Shown piece after piece: positions 22,909-34,132 of a DNA stretch of 64,000 nucleotides (within the stretch, counting starts at the first letter, position 1; each line of letters starts with the position of its first letter). The position numbers were made by a program, and so were the translations under genes. The notes beneath the pieces were generated by a model. That model ran no database searches and was not told the origin of the DNA. It saw only the letters and a list, made by a program, of their open reading frames with translations. The DNA comes from Plotosus lineatus (Eukaryota > Chordata > Actinopteri > Siluriformes > Plotosidae): the NCBI GenBank assembly GCA_024760905.1, contig CM045751.1, positions 9,940,001 to 10,004,000 on the forward strand. Direction: 5' to 3'.

Positions 22909-23396
22909 TACAGAGAACCCCTTCGAGGTTAATAGGGACCAAGACCCCCTGCAACCACCGATTTCTACAAAGTAGGATCTACCCCCCCCCCCAACTGATG
23001 TATATGATATAAATAAATACATATTCAACGCTATAAATGCTTATAATAACAATTAAACATTCAAAAATAATGCATAAGATGTAAATAAAATATAAATACA
23101 CACACACACACACACACACATACAGATGTACGCACGCACACACACTCAGATGCACAGCTCACATAAAAATGTAAGTAGTTTTGTTGGGGGGTTTTGGGTT
23201 GTTTTTTTATTTGTTTGTTTTTGTTTGGTTGTGTTTTTTTTTGTGCATAATTGGCCTTGTTTTGTGGCATTTTCCTTAACCTCCTACCTATTTTTCCTTA
23301 ATTTATTTTTTATTTTTTTCGATGAACATTTTTGAAAAACCCGCGATGCACTGAAGCCGCAGAAACTGAAGCACGAAGTAGCGATGGATAACTGTA
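22909..23396 (-). mobile_element. MITE-1 copy 6
   Basis: The right end of the family lies at the left in this orientation but is degraded (CAGAGAACCCCTTCGAGGTT); other landmarks GATTTCTACAAAGTAGGATC, a CA array at 23097-23120 and GCATAATTGGCCTTGTTTTG are clear. It ends AGTAGCGATGGATAACTGTA. Subfamily 2. Confidence 0.85.
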
Positions 23397-24627
23397 TTGT
23401 GTATGTAATGATTTTTTTCTAAATAATAAAAAATAGGATATTTAAGACAGGGTTTTTAAGGTAATAAATATAGTAATTTTTAAGGTACTTGAAGCATTTT
23501 TAAGGGACTAAAGCATTTTTCTAATTTGAAAACCAACAATTTTAGCCTCATTTTATATATTGAGCTGCAAAGTGTCTTATACATGTCAGAAGAATGACAG
23601 TATTGATAAAACATTAGTTTTATGTGTCTGTTGGCTTATTTACATTGACAAATACTGTACCCCCTGATTGCTTTCACACAAAAAAAACCAAATCCCATTT
23701 AAAGGCGGAAAGCCAGTGATAAGTGCGGCGAATGATTGCATCAAAGCTTGAAACCTATCTTTGTGTTTATTTAAATGGTTTCATTATGGTGGTGTTAATT
23801 GTTATAGATAAGTGTAAGGAAAGTATTTCACACTTTGTAAATGAATATGGAGTAGACTTGCTGCCCTTCAGTGGGAGAGCACTCGACATGGCCCAGTCAC
23901 AATTGGTAAACAGAAAAGATGCTTCAACCTGCATTGTCTCCAGATCTAGGGGGGTCAACAATTAACGCTGAAGTTTGCCACCAAGAACTTCTGTTTATGA
24001 ACAAGAGAAAACATCCGAGCTTAGACAAACATTCGCTGATTCCCCTATCACTGCTCCAGATGGTGCACCTCTCCAGCATGGCATTTTCCTCTCCACCGAC
24101 CCCCTCTCTGTAGCCACAAACAGCCGTCCGTTCCACCGTCTTAACCCTAATGAGCACATTCTGCTGAGCTTTAAAAGAGACCCGTCCGGGTCATATCAAG
24201 GAGCCAATTCAAATGGACTGTTTCTTTTTCAATAGGTGGACACTGGAATGTGAGTCCTCACGTTTGCAGAGGCCCCGCAGGGTGGTCCCCATGCTTCTTG
24301 AAGTTCAATTTAGGGGTCTTGCTTGTGCATCAGGGCACAGGGTGAGGGGGTTTTGGAGGGTTTCATCAAACGATGAAGTGACTCCTTGCATGTATCCCTG
24401 AGTACAAGGTAGAATTAGTGAAGAAAAAAAAAAAACTGAAGAGCAAAGACACAATACCTGTCTGGGATCTCCCACCATGTGGTTTGAGTAATAAGGGGGT
24501 TATAAGAAATGCACCAATATTGCTAATTGCCAAATGCAGCCTGGGAAAGTGAAAGCACAGAGTGAAGGTAGGTTTTGTAGCTACCTGCCTTTATAACATC
24601 AGTGGATTAATTGTATACATGCATATC
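23397..24627. other. Non-repetitive stretch
   Basis: No repeat family recognised. The segment 23860-24420 is balanced in composition with short frames on both strands (for example 86 codons at 23975-24235). None has recognisable domains or consistent splice signals. Confidence 0.35.
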
Positions 24628-25386
24628 CCTGCACGGGTGCGCGGACATTTGCTCACAGGACTATTGCTCACAGGACAAATGCTCACAACCTTAATGAAAA
24701 AATGGACATATGCTCACATCTTTTTTTCTTTGTTCTAATAAATGCATAGGGGCGGTGATGGTCTAGTGGTATAGGGCGCTGGATCGCTGATCCAAAGGTT
24801 GGGGGTTCGAGTCCCACTCTCCACATGGTTGTCACTGTCCCCTCCCCCAGTGCGGCTAACTGGCTTATCAAAGGCGGGCCATGTCTCACACTGTCTATGG
24901 TGGGAGGCATGTAAAAGAACCATTGCTGACTTTCGTAAAGAGTAGCTGCAGAGTCGTCAGCGTGTTTCTGTCCCTTGCTAAAAGGGTTGTGACAGGAAGG
25001 GCATCCGACGTAAAAACCTCTGCCAAATCAAACGTGCGAATCGGCTGATTCGCTGTGGCGACTCCCGAGTAAAAGGGAAAAAGCCGAAAGGAAGACAGAC
25101 TAATAAATGCATAATACAAAAAGATCACAATGTGTTATAAAAATTCTTTGTTCTTATAAATACATAATGCTAAATTAACTCATTATACATTAGGGTTAGG
25201 GTTTAGGGTTTACGGTTAGGCTTCTTGTTTAGGGTTTAGGGTTTATGGTTAGGGTTAAGGTTTAGGGTTAAAATTGAACAAAATTTTTTATGTTGTGAGC
25301 AAATGTCCATTTTTCCCATTAAGGTTGTGAGCATTTGTCCTGTGTGCATTTGTCTTGTGAGCAAATGTCTTGGAACCGCCTGCACG
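24628..25386. mobile_element. Tel-element copy 2, hosting a SINE-A
   Basis: Termini match copy 1: GCGCGGACATTTGCTCACAG at the left and GAGCAAATGTCTTGGAACC at the right, with CTCACAACCTTAATGAAAAA and its inverted counterpart inside. CCTGCACG flanks it at 24628-24635 and 25379-25386. The TTAGGG-like core (about 25189-25276) is only about 90 bp, against about 570 bp in copy 1, but its left boundary (ACTCATTATACATTAGGGTT) is the same. A SINE-A sits in its left arm. Confidence 0.75.
24736..25113 (+). repeat. SINE-A, full length, RTE-type tail, in Tel-element 2
   Basis: TAATAAATGCATA is duplicated exactly at 24736-24748 and 25101-25113; the SINE fills 24749-25100. Copy 1 of the Tel-element has the empty site (CTAATAAATGCATCATAC near 12781), which confirms the ends. 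Head, B box GGTTCGAGTCC, body and tail GGAAGGGCATCCGACGTAAA are all present. Confidence 0.96.
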
Positions 25387-25562
25387 TCGTATCTTTATTT
25401 ATTGTTTAAAAACAAGAACTGTGAGATATTATTGGAGGTAATTAATTAATAATTGAGACTGGCCATGATCGGTAAGTTTTTACAACCTTAACACAAATAG
25501 ACACACTGAGGACCACGTGGACACAGTGTCTGGTGGCATCTGTTAAAAAAAATTTGAAGAAC

Positions 25563-25812
25563 TGATACGGAAATGCCGGCCATGTCTCCCACTGTCTATG
25601 CTGCGAGGCATGTAATAGAACTATTGCTGACTTTTGACAAGAGTAGGCTGCAAAGCCGTCAGCGTATTTCCACCCCACGATGGCCTGGCGAGCTTTCGAG
25701 GGTGTACTCTGCCCTCACCCAAAGTTGGCTGGGATGGGCGCCAGCCTCCCAGCGACCCTAATTCGGATTCAGCGTTACAGAAAATGAACTGAACTGAAGT
25801 GATACGGAAATG
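25563..25812 (+). repeat. SINE-A, 5'-truncated, L2-type tail, 13-bp target duplication
   Basis: TGATACGGAAATG is repeated exactly at 25563-25575 and 25800-25812. The copy begins inside the body (CCGGCCATGTCTCCCACTGT) and ends AAAATGAACTGAACTGAAG. A truncated 5' end with an intact duplication is the expected product of incomplete target-primed reverse transcription. Confidence 0.93.
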
Positions 25813-26520
25813 TGGGAGTGAAATAATAAAACTACAAATCTTATTCTCAGGAAGTGAAAGTAACAGATAAAATATGTACATTACCGATTTTTAACTACAC
25901 TGGTGTAGATCATGCTCGTAGCCATTGTATACACTATACACAGTGATCAGCCACAACTTTACATCCAATCTGACTGGTTTGAATATCTGGAGCACAATAG
26001 GCATTAGAATGTACTACTACATGGGAACTGTGTACCCTGATTGGTCCACTGATTGGACATGACTATCAAAATGACAGACAGGTATAGTTTGTCACAGACA
26101 CTCAGGCAGATAGCAGCATCCTTATCAAAATGTTTTAAAAATGGAAAAGTGATCCATATAAATCTCATTTTAGTTTGTTTTTCTTGTCTTTTCTATTGAA
26201 TTAGTGCCCAAACACCTTTAAGAAAGCCAATTTTTTTGTGTTTGGGTATGATGTTGGTTAATCTGTCAATCAGAATGCAGTCCCATTAGCGCCGCAGCAC
26301 ATATGAAGGTATAAGCTATAAATATCTTGTTTCAGTTTCCTTTAATTATCTGTTCGCTCTTAGACTCTGCACCTGTCTGTTCGAGGAGCTTGTCTGCATT
26401 CATTAAGATTAAAAATAAATAAAAAATAAACCACTAAAAATCTAATTTTAGTATACTTTTCATTTTTTGTGTGCCTGTTTAAGTCCACTAAAACAATTAT
26501 GCGACTCAGGATTTATGGCT
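25813..26520. other. Unassigned stretch
   Basis: No repeat family and no supported coding frame. One AAATAAAT run near 26410. Confidence 0.3.
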
Positions 26521-26913
26521 GTCACTAATATGAATCTTCTCCTTCTTCTTTCGGCTGTTCCCTTTCAGGGGTCGCCACAGTGAATCACATGCCTCCATCT
26601 ACATGGGAGTCATAATAATGATTCGCATATTCGATTTGGCATAGCTTTTTTACGTCAGATGCCCTTCCTGACACAACCCACAACACGCTGACGACTATGC
26701 AGCTACTCTTGTCGAAAGTCAGCAATGGTTCTTTTACATGCACCTCACACCATAGACAGTGAGAAACATGGCCGGCCTTTGATAACCCAGTTAGCTGCAC
26801 TGGGTTGACATTGACAACCTTGTGGAGAGTGGGACTCGAACCCCCATCCCTAGGATCAGCGATCCAGCACCTTTTACCACCAGGCCACCACTGCCCTTGT
26901 TACTAAAATGAAT
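26521..26913 (-). repeat. SINE-A, full length, longest RTE-type tail
   Basis: Flanked by GTCACTAATATGAAT (26521-26535) and GTTACTAAAATGAAT (26899-26913), a 15-bp duplication with two changes. In minus sense the tail contains GTAGATGGAGGCATGTGATT, CACTGTGGCGACCCCTGAAA, GGGAACAGCCGAAAG. This aligns with the last coding bases and end of the RTE-like LINEs over about 60 bp, more than in most copies. Confidence 0.93.
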
Positions 26914-27321
26914 ATTCCCCTCAATATCCTGTCATGCTGATGCCAGACAGGCTGTTCTGCAAGTCATGCCAATGTGAGGCTGGAGTAAGGAACTGAAGCA
27001 AGGATGCAGAACAGAAACTCCATGAACATCAGACCAGACAGGCACTGCTAAAAAAAAAAAAAAAAAAAAAAAAAATTTACAAGAACTAAAAGATAACGAA
27101 TGACTGGTTGAGCACACCACGTGTTCACTGAGCTTTCACGTGTAAATGGGTAGTCGGGCACACACATGCTCTCTGTAACTTGAACGTGAAGTTGAACTTG
27201 AAATGATGTACTTACATCCTATTGGAAAGTTCCTGTCCATGTAAATATAATGACGATTGTAATATTACTTCAGTACAATTTTCCTAAGATCGAGAATGTG
27301 TAGTAATGATAATGTGATAAC
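26914..27321. other. Unassigned stretch with poly-A
   Basis: A run of about 25 A at 27051-27075 is the only notable item; the sequence on its left has no recognised retroposon. Confidence 0.3.
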
Positions 27322-28076
27322 TATATATAACTCACACTCAATATATAACTCACACTCAATATATAGCTCACACCCAATATATCGCTCACACGCACTATAT
27401 AACTCACACCCAATATATAGCTCACAAACAATGTATAGCTGACACTCAATATATAACTCGCACTCAATATATAGCTCACACCAAATAGAAAGCTCACACT
27501 CACTATATCACTCACACTCACTATATAACTCACACCCAATATATAGCTCACAATGTATAGCTGACACTCAATATATAACTCACACTCAATATATAGCTCA
27601 CACCCAATATATAGCTCACAAACAATGTATAGCTGACACTCGATATATAACTCGCACTCAATATATAGCTCACACCTAATAGAAAGCTCACACTCACTAT
27701 ATCACTCACACTCACTATATAACTCACACCCAATATATAGCTCACAATGTATAGCTGACACTCAATATATAACTCACACCCAATATATAGCTCACTCTCA
27801 ATATATCATTCACACTCAATATATAACTCACACTCAATATATAACTCACACTCAATATATAACTCACACTCAATATATATAGCTCACACCCAATAGAAAG
27901 CTCACACTCACTATATCACTCACACTCACTATATAACTCACACCCAATATATAGCTCACACTCAATATATCATTCACACTCAATATATAGCCCACACCCA
28001 ATATATAGCTCACACCCAATATATACCTCACACTCAATATATATCTCACACACAATATATTGCTCACATTCTATAT
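27322..28076. repeat. 18-bp minisatellite with higher-order structure
   Basis: Tandem CTCACACTCAATATATAA units (18 bp) with variants such as CTCACACCCAATATATAG and CTGACACTCAATATATAA. An atypical block AATAGAAAGCTCACACTCAC, followed by CTATATCACTCACACTCAC, recurs near 27485, 27676 and 27890, so arrays of about 190-215 bp are themselves repeated. The open frames on the minus strand (SYILSV periodicity) follow only from the 18-bp period. Confidence 0.95.
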
Positions 28077-28150
28077 ATAAACTTACCCTCATCACCGACT
28101 AGGATCAAGTGCATACTCCTAGACTGCAGACAGACAAACACAGACACGCG

Positions 28151-28200
<50 letters not shown>

Positions 28201-30214
28201 GACACAGATAGTTCATGCAAACGGTAAACAGAATACAAACGAGTTTAGATGTAAATGAAAAGAGATAAGATATAGGAGAACTAAGGCCAAAAACTGAACT
28301 TAGCGAATCATCCAATAAATGCATGAAGTCCATGGCCACCTACATAAAGCTAGTACATAGAATGCACACATGTGCTTGGTGGATGTTTAAATAGTCTTTC
28401 AATGAGACGCTCAAGTGTCTACATGTTTGCCTCATTGTGGATATTTTCACGTTGCCTACTGAGCCATCTGGGAAGTGTAGGCATGCTGTAGTTCATTTAG
28501 CCATTTAAATCCGTAAGCACGGAGAATGCAGCTTGAGCAGCGTCGAACACATGGGGAGGTGTGATGAGACTGTGACAGCAGGTTTGGGTATTTCTCCTGA
28601 TCACCTACGACTTTTTTTTTTGGACATAATAACGCGGAACCATCTTGTTATTGATAGAAGTCAACAACGCCTGGATTGAGCTGACAGAAAGATAACCACT
28701 CTGTACAAGTGAAAAGTTTGTCATAATGTGCACCGTATTGAAACGGATGGTCTACAACAGCAGAATATCACACTGAGATTCAATTCTTTCAACCTAAAAC
28801 AGAAATCTGAGACTGCAGTGGGAACAAGCTCACCAAAAGTAGTCATTTTAATACTGGTAGGTAAAGCATGTCTTGGTTTGATGAAACTCAGTTTCTAATC
28901 AGGTACATGCGGTGCCAACAGCGTGAATCCATGGACCAATCCATAACTCCAACTCTATCCTCTTTCATGCCCAACTCTAAACATGTACAGGTCTATTTTT
29001 CCAACTTACATGGATGAAGCATCTTCTCTTTGCCCTCCAACTATGCTGTGGGATTTTTTTTGCCCCACACTGATGTTCCTACCTTGAGAGGCCCCAGCGA
29101 AAGGAGCCCATTCAACATTAATGAACTTCTGAAATGGGGCAGGTTACCTCATTAGGGGCCCTTGTTTAAAAATACAGTATTTTAAAATCCCTTTATCTCA
29201 GATAAAATCCCTTTATCTCTTGTGCAGCTGTTGTCGGGCCCACCTATGAATCGGCAAGAGTGTCGAGGTAGACTTGACAAAAGTTGGCATTTGAAGGCTA
29301 ATACTTGTTATAATTGTGAACGATAATGGGTTTAGTTCCCAGCAAAAATGTTTGTCATGGCAGGAACTGATCAATAATATGTCTTGTCATGAGGAAATGC
29401 TTGGGACTGCATCTGGTTCTGTATGCCACTCGAAATAGAATAAACTCAGATTTCTATTTACACAATAAGAAGCCCTGAACCCTGTTTTATGTTACTAGGC
29501 AAGAACCATGTAGCGAACCTGACACCCGTGTGCTGTCGCTGTAAAAGTGAAGTACAGTCATCTACATCTGCACACTGTGTGTAATCCATCAGGAAATGGC
29601 ATGCAGGTGTCTCATAAAACAAATAACTACTACAACAGGAAGGTCTAAAATATGGCTAATTAGACTTCATAAAAGAGTAAAGGCGGTGATGCACGAGGTG
29701 AGATGCTGTTATATATAGTACTTAGTCCGTTTTATGAAAAGTCACCAGTGTCTTTCCCTGAAGTTGTGCTGTGCATGCAGCGCTAATTAGTTTTCCTACT
29801 CCTGGGAAGTCCCAAAAATGCAAATTCTCAGTTTGGGGTTTTTTTTTTTTTTTTTTTTTTAAGTTTTCCTACATGAGAAGCCACTTGCATTTAAATACAT
29901 AAATAGTTAATCAGACTGGATTTTTCCTGTTAAATGGTGGATTATATTTGAGTAACGAGCTACAGTTTGAATGTGTTTTACATACGCGACACAGCTATGT
30001 TATCAGAAATTATGTCGCTGCTGATGTCTATTGCTAACCTCTCGTTGTTGATAAAGCAGTTCTGATGTACACAGATGCGAAATCACAAGTTGCACAGAAC
30101 ATATAACTGGATAAAGACATATAAATAAATAAAATTAAAACAAAATCAAACATTGTAATTGATAATTATTTATAATAATAGTAATAACAATAACAATAAC
30201 AAAATAACAATAGC
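28077..30214. other. Non-repetitive stretch, 2.1 kb
   Basis: CA array at 28155-28197 and T run at 29838-29860; otherwise unique. The segment 29700-29850 contains CTAATTAG (29783-29790) and the octamer ATGCAAAT (29818-29825), homeodomain and POU-type sites, in a balanced context. That is consistent with regulatory DNA but not proof. Confidence 0.35.
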
Positions 30215-30580
30215 GAAAAATAATAATGGGCAGTGGTGCTGTCGTGGTATAGGGCTCTGGATCGCTGATCCAAAGGTTGGGGGTTCGAGTCCCACTCTCC
30301 ACAAGGTTGGCACTGTCCCCCCAGTGCAGCTAACTGGGTTATCAAAGGCCGGCCATGTCTCTCACTGTGGTGTGAGGCATGTAAAAGAACCATTGCTGAC
30401 TTTTGACAAGAGGAGCTGCAAAGCCGTCAGCGTGTTTCCACCCTGCGATGGCCTGGTGAGCTGTCCAGGGTGTACTCTGCCCTCACCCGGAGTTGGCTGG
30501 GATGGGCACCAGCCTCCCCGTGACCCTAATTAGGATGAAGTGTTTACAGAAAATGAACTGATGAACTGAAAAATAATAAT
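30215..30580 (+). repeat. SINE-A, full length, L2-type tail
   Basis: GAAAAATAATAAT flanks it at 30215-30227 and 30568-30580, though this is simple sequence. Head GGGCAGTGGTGCTGTCGTGG, B box GGTTCGAGTCC, tail AGGATGAAGTGTTTACAGAA. Confidence 0.92.
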
Positions 30581-30601
30581 AGAATAATAATATTTTTAAT
30601 T

Positions 30602-30939
30602 ATTCATTCATTTTCTGTACCGCTTAATCCTAAGTAGGGCCCATCTCAACTAACTCTGGGTGAGGGCAGCATACACCTGGACAGCTCACCAGGCTATCGC
30701 AGGGCCAACACTCACACAACCATTCACACTCACACTCACATCTAAGGGTGATTTGGAACAGATAATTAACCTAATGTGCATATTTTTGGGCTGTGGGAAA
30801 AAACCGGACTACCCGGAGGAACCCACACAAGCACGGGGAGAACATGCAAACTCCACGCAGAAACACCCAGGCTGGGAATTGAACCCAGGCTCTTCTTGCT
30901 GTCATGCGGACATGCTAACCACTACACCACCGTGTCACC
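30602..30939 (-). repeat. V-SINE, minus strand
   Basis: ATTCATTCATTTTCTGTACC at the left, a shortened L2-type tail, CATTCACACTCACACTCACA linker, V domain in reverse (AGCACGGGGAGAACATGCAA) and head ending CTACACCACCGTGTCACC. About 20 bp separates it from the SINE-A on its left. Confidence 0.87.
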
Positions 30940-30971
30940 TTTTTCATTTGTAATAATAATAATAATAATAA

Positions 30972-31272
30972 TAATCGTTGGGTCGGTGATATAGTGGTTA
31001 GAGTGCTGGGCTCATGATCAGGAGGTTGTGTGTTCGAATCCCAGTTAGACTTCCACTGTGCTAAGACCCCTGAGCAAGGTCTGAACCACAAGTGTACCTC
31101 TGTTCACCCAGTAGTATGAATGGATCCCAGTAAAACTATACTGGGAAGGTAACCTGTGATGGACTAGCGTCCCATCCAGGAGGAGTTGAACTCCTGATAG
31201 CTTCACGCTACGGGAGCTGGGGATGAGCCCCGGCCTGATGAGCCACTATGGCTCGGGTGTAAAATGCCCAAT
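30972..31272 (+). repeat. SINE-B, full length
   Basis: Head GGGTCGGTGATATAGTGGTT, B box TGTTCGAATCCC, body CACCCAGTAGTATGAATGG, tail GATGAGCCACTATGGCTCGG. Flanked on both sides by AAT repeats, the likely target. Confidence 0.88.
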
Positions 31273-31292
31273 AATAATAATAATAATAATAA

Positions 31293-31782
31293 TTTATCAT
31301 ACAATTATTGACAGATTGAGGTTTTCTATTAGGAGATGAGGCTTATTGAACTTTTTAAAAGACGTCTCCATTGTCCACAATGGTATTTGTCTTCGAGAAA
31401 ACTGCATCATGTAGATTTCCAACATGTGAAACTGTTTGCTTGTGATGACTAAATGAATGAATATGACGAGCCGTGTTTCTTTTGTCTTTTTCGCAGGGAA
31501 ATGAGAAGTTGGTAAGAGACCAACTGTTTATACCTGAAAGTTTATTGCAGGAACTTATTTCATGGACAAAAACTTCAAACATAACTATAAACAGATAAAA
31601 AGCATGATGTGTTATTGTGTAATAAATAAACAAGTGTAATTGTTGGCTGTAAGTGCTGTAGTGTGGAAGTAATAAAACACTTCTGCATGTTCTGCTTTTG
31701 GAAAAATAATGTAATAACAGTAACTTCATCTCATCATCATGTCAGTGGGTGTTTTTTCTAACAGCACACCTGTTATGTTTCA
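31293..31782. other. Unassigned stretch
   Basis: A 124-codon minus-strand frame spans 31355-31729 but has no recognisable domain. Composition is ordinary AT-rich. Confidence 0.3.
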
Positions 31783-32117
31783 TTGTTTACATATCCATTC
31801 ATTCACTTTCTGAACCGCTTGATCCTGGGCCAGCTCACCAGACCATCGCAGGGCAGAAACACGCTGACGGCTATGCAGCTACTCTTGACAAAAGTCAGCC
31901 ATGGTTCTTTTACATGCCTCTCACCAAACACAGTGACAGATATGGCAGGCCTTTGATAACCCAGCTCGCTGCACTGGGGTGGGGTGGGTTGTGTGTGTGT
32001 GTGTGTGTGTGGGGGGGCAGCAGTGACAACAGTTGACAGTGGAGCTTGAATTTCCAACCTTGGGGTCGATAATCCAGCACCTTACCAACGGCCACCGCTG
32101 CCCTTGTTTACATATCC
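31783..32117 (-). repeat. SINE-A, L2-type tail, with internal GT array
   Basis: TTGTTTACATATCC is duplicated exactly at 31783-31796 and 32104-32117. The tail is internally deleted (TTGATCCTGGGCCAGCTCAC). A GT array at 31990-32010 lies in the body, between the CCCAGCTCGCTGCACTGGGG and CAGTGACAACAGTTGACAGT segments, where other copies have a run of G. Confidence 0.93.
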
Positions 32118-33219
32118 GAAATGATGGTGGTGCTCTTTTACAACAATATATAAATAACTAATGAGAGCGGATTGCAGTTTGTTTTTGGTCATAAAATGTT
32201 GTTTATATGAGATAAACAAACTGTTAATTCGCATGTATTACCCACACATACATATACCCACCTTCCCTCCCCCCCCCACACCCACACACACACACACACC
32301 CCACACCCACACACACCCCCCCACACACTGGCAGCTGTTTTATCTGGAAGCTCATTGCTGCTGTTGTCTCTCACTAACTGTAGCCTGATAAAAACCTGCT
32401 CTTGATAAAGCGTTTCTGGTGAACTTAGGTGGGTCTTTTAACTGTAAGTGACATGTGACACATGCCACTTTAAGACCGACATACAAAAAAGATGCGTGTA
32501 AACTATGGTGTGAGGGTTTGTTTGCAAGTTTTTTTTTCCAGTGTATTTCCTTACAATATGTATGTGTGATATGCTTGAAAAAAAAAAAAAGCAAGAAGAA
32601 AGGCTAAGGGGTTTTGAAAGCTTGTTGCAAAACGCTTGAGAACACTTACACGCAAAAAAAAAAAAAAATCTGAAATTTATAGCCATTTAACTGCTCTTTC
32701 CTGTGAGGGCGGCTTCACAACGCCACTGCAAAGAAAAGGAAGAGGCCTCGTGACTCCTTGCTGCACTTTTTCTCAAGAATGTAATACCACAAAGCAAACT
32801 ACTGTACAGAAACAGAGGAGTTAAGTCAGAGACAGATTGGTGTGTGTGTGTGTGTGTGAGTTTGAAAGAGGATGGGGGTGTTGTCTGTTTGGGTGCAGAT
32901 GAGGAAAGGAAGCCAGTGTGGTTTCTCTTTAGTTAGGAGCTGCATGCAGTAATGTTCCAAGGCGGTTACTGCACGTGCACCCTGTGTGGTCATCAGACAA
33001 AGCTCTGATTGGACACTGGGCAGCCAATAAGAGTGTGCCATTGCTGAGCCATTCATGAAAAATGGAATGAGGGAGCAAACAGGATATGCAGTGAATGTGA
33101 AGGCTATCGCTTCCCAGCACGCCTTCCTCCACACGCTTTTCATTCAGCTCTTCAAGGTTGAGCTTCCTAGTGTCCACCACTTCACTTCTACTCATTTCAT
33201 CTTCGACTTGGAAGACATG

Positions 33220-33222
<3 letters not shown>
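32118..33222. other. Single-copy stretch with CA/C-rich array
   Basis: CCCACACA-type repeat at 32268-32330, A runs near 32578 and 32658, TG array at 32840-32858. The part at 32900-33200 is balanced, with no family match in the window. Confidence 0.35.
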
Positions 33223-33282
<60 letters not shown>

Positions 33283-33358
33283 TCTGCTCCTCCTCATAGA
33301 TTGCATCACTACAAATTGAATCATATTTGCAAATTAAAATAGTTCAAAACCAATGGAA

Positions 33359-33404
<46 letters not shown>

Positions 33405-33784
33405 CTCCTCCTAGATTGCATCACTACAAATTGAATCATATTTGCAAATTAAAATAGTTCAAAACCAATGGAATGACTCCACCCCACCCCACCCCCTCTC
33501 TCTCTCTCTCTGTCTCTCTCTCGCTCTCTCTTTCTCCTCCTCCTCATAGATTGCATCATTACAAATTTAACCACATTTGCAAATTAAAATAGTTCAAAAC
33601 CAATGGAATGACTCTCTTTCTCGCTCTCTCTCTCTCTCCCTCTCTCTCTCTATTTATCTATCTCTTTCTCTCTCTATCTCTCTCTCTCTTTCTCCTCCTC
33701 CTCATAGATTGCATCACTACAAATTTAATCATATTTGCAAATTAAAATAGTTCAAAACCAATGGAATGACTCTCTCTCTCTCTC

Positions 33785-33816
<32 letters not shown>

Positions 33817-33965
33817 GCTCTCGATCGATCTATATCTCTCTCTCGCGCGCGGTCTCTCTCTCTTGCTCTCTCTCTTTCTCCTCCTCCTCATAGATTGCAT
33901 CACTACAAATTTAATCACATTTGCAAATTAAAATAGTTCATAACCAATGGAATGACTCTCTCTCT

Positions 33966-34000
<35 letters not shown>

Positions 34001-34045
34001 GCTCTCTCTCCTTCTCTCTCTCTCTCTCCCTCTCTCTCTCTCTCG

Positions 34046-34113
<68 letters not shown>

Positions 34114-34132
34114 CTCTCTATCTATCTATGTA
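33223..34132. repeat. Tandem array: CT blocks alternating with a 75-bp core
   Basis: Five copies of a core (TCCTCCTCATAGATTGCATC, ACTACAAATTTAATCATATT, TGCAAATTAAAATAGTTCAA, AACCAATGGAATGAC) lie at about 33284, 33405, 33531, 33694 and 33880. CT tracts of variable length and purity separate them, and a long final CT tract runs to about 34118. The second core lacks CTCA of CTCATAG. A CCACC repeat at 33480-33495 is private to one spacer. Confidence 0.95.

Noticed and set aside
27321..28067. Minus-strand frames with a SYILSV repeat, and a CRISPR-like look
   Set aside because: 18 bp is a multiple of three, so frames stay open; units are contiguous with no spacers, so it is a minisatellite and not a CRISPR array.
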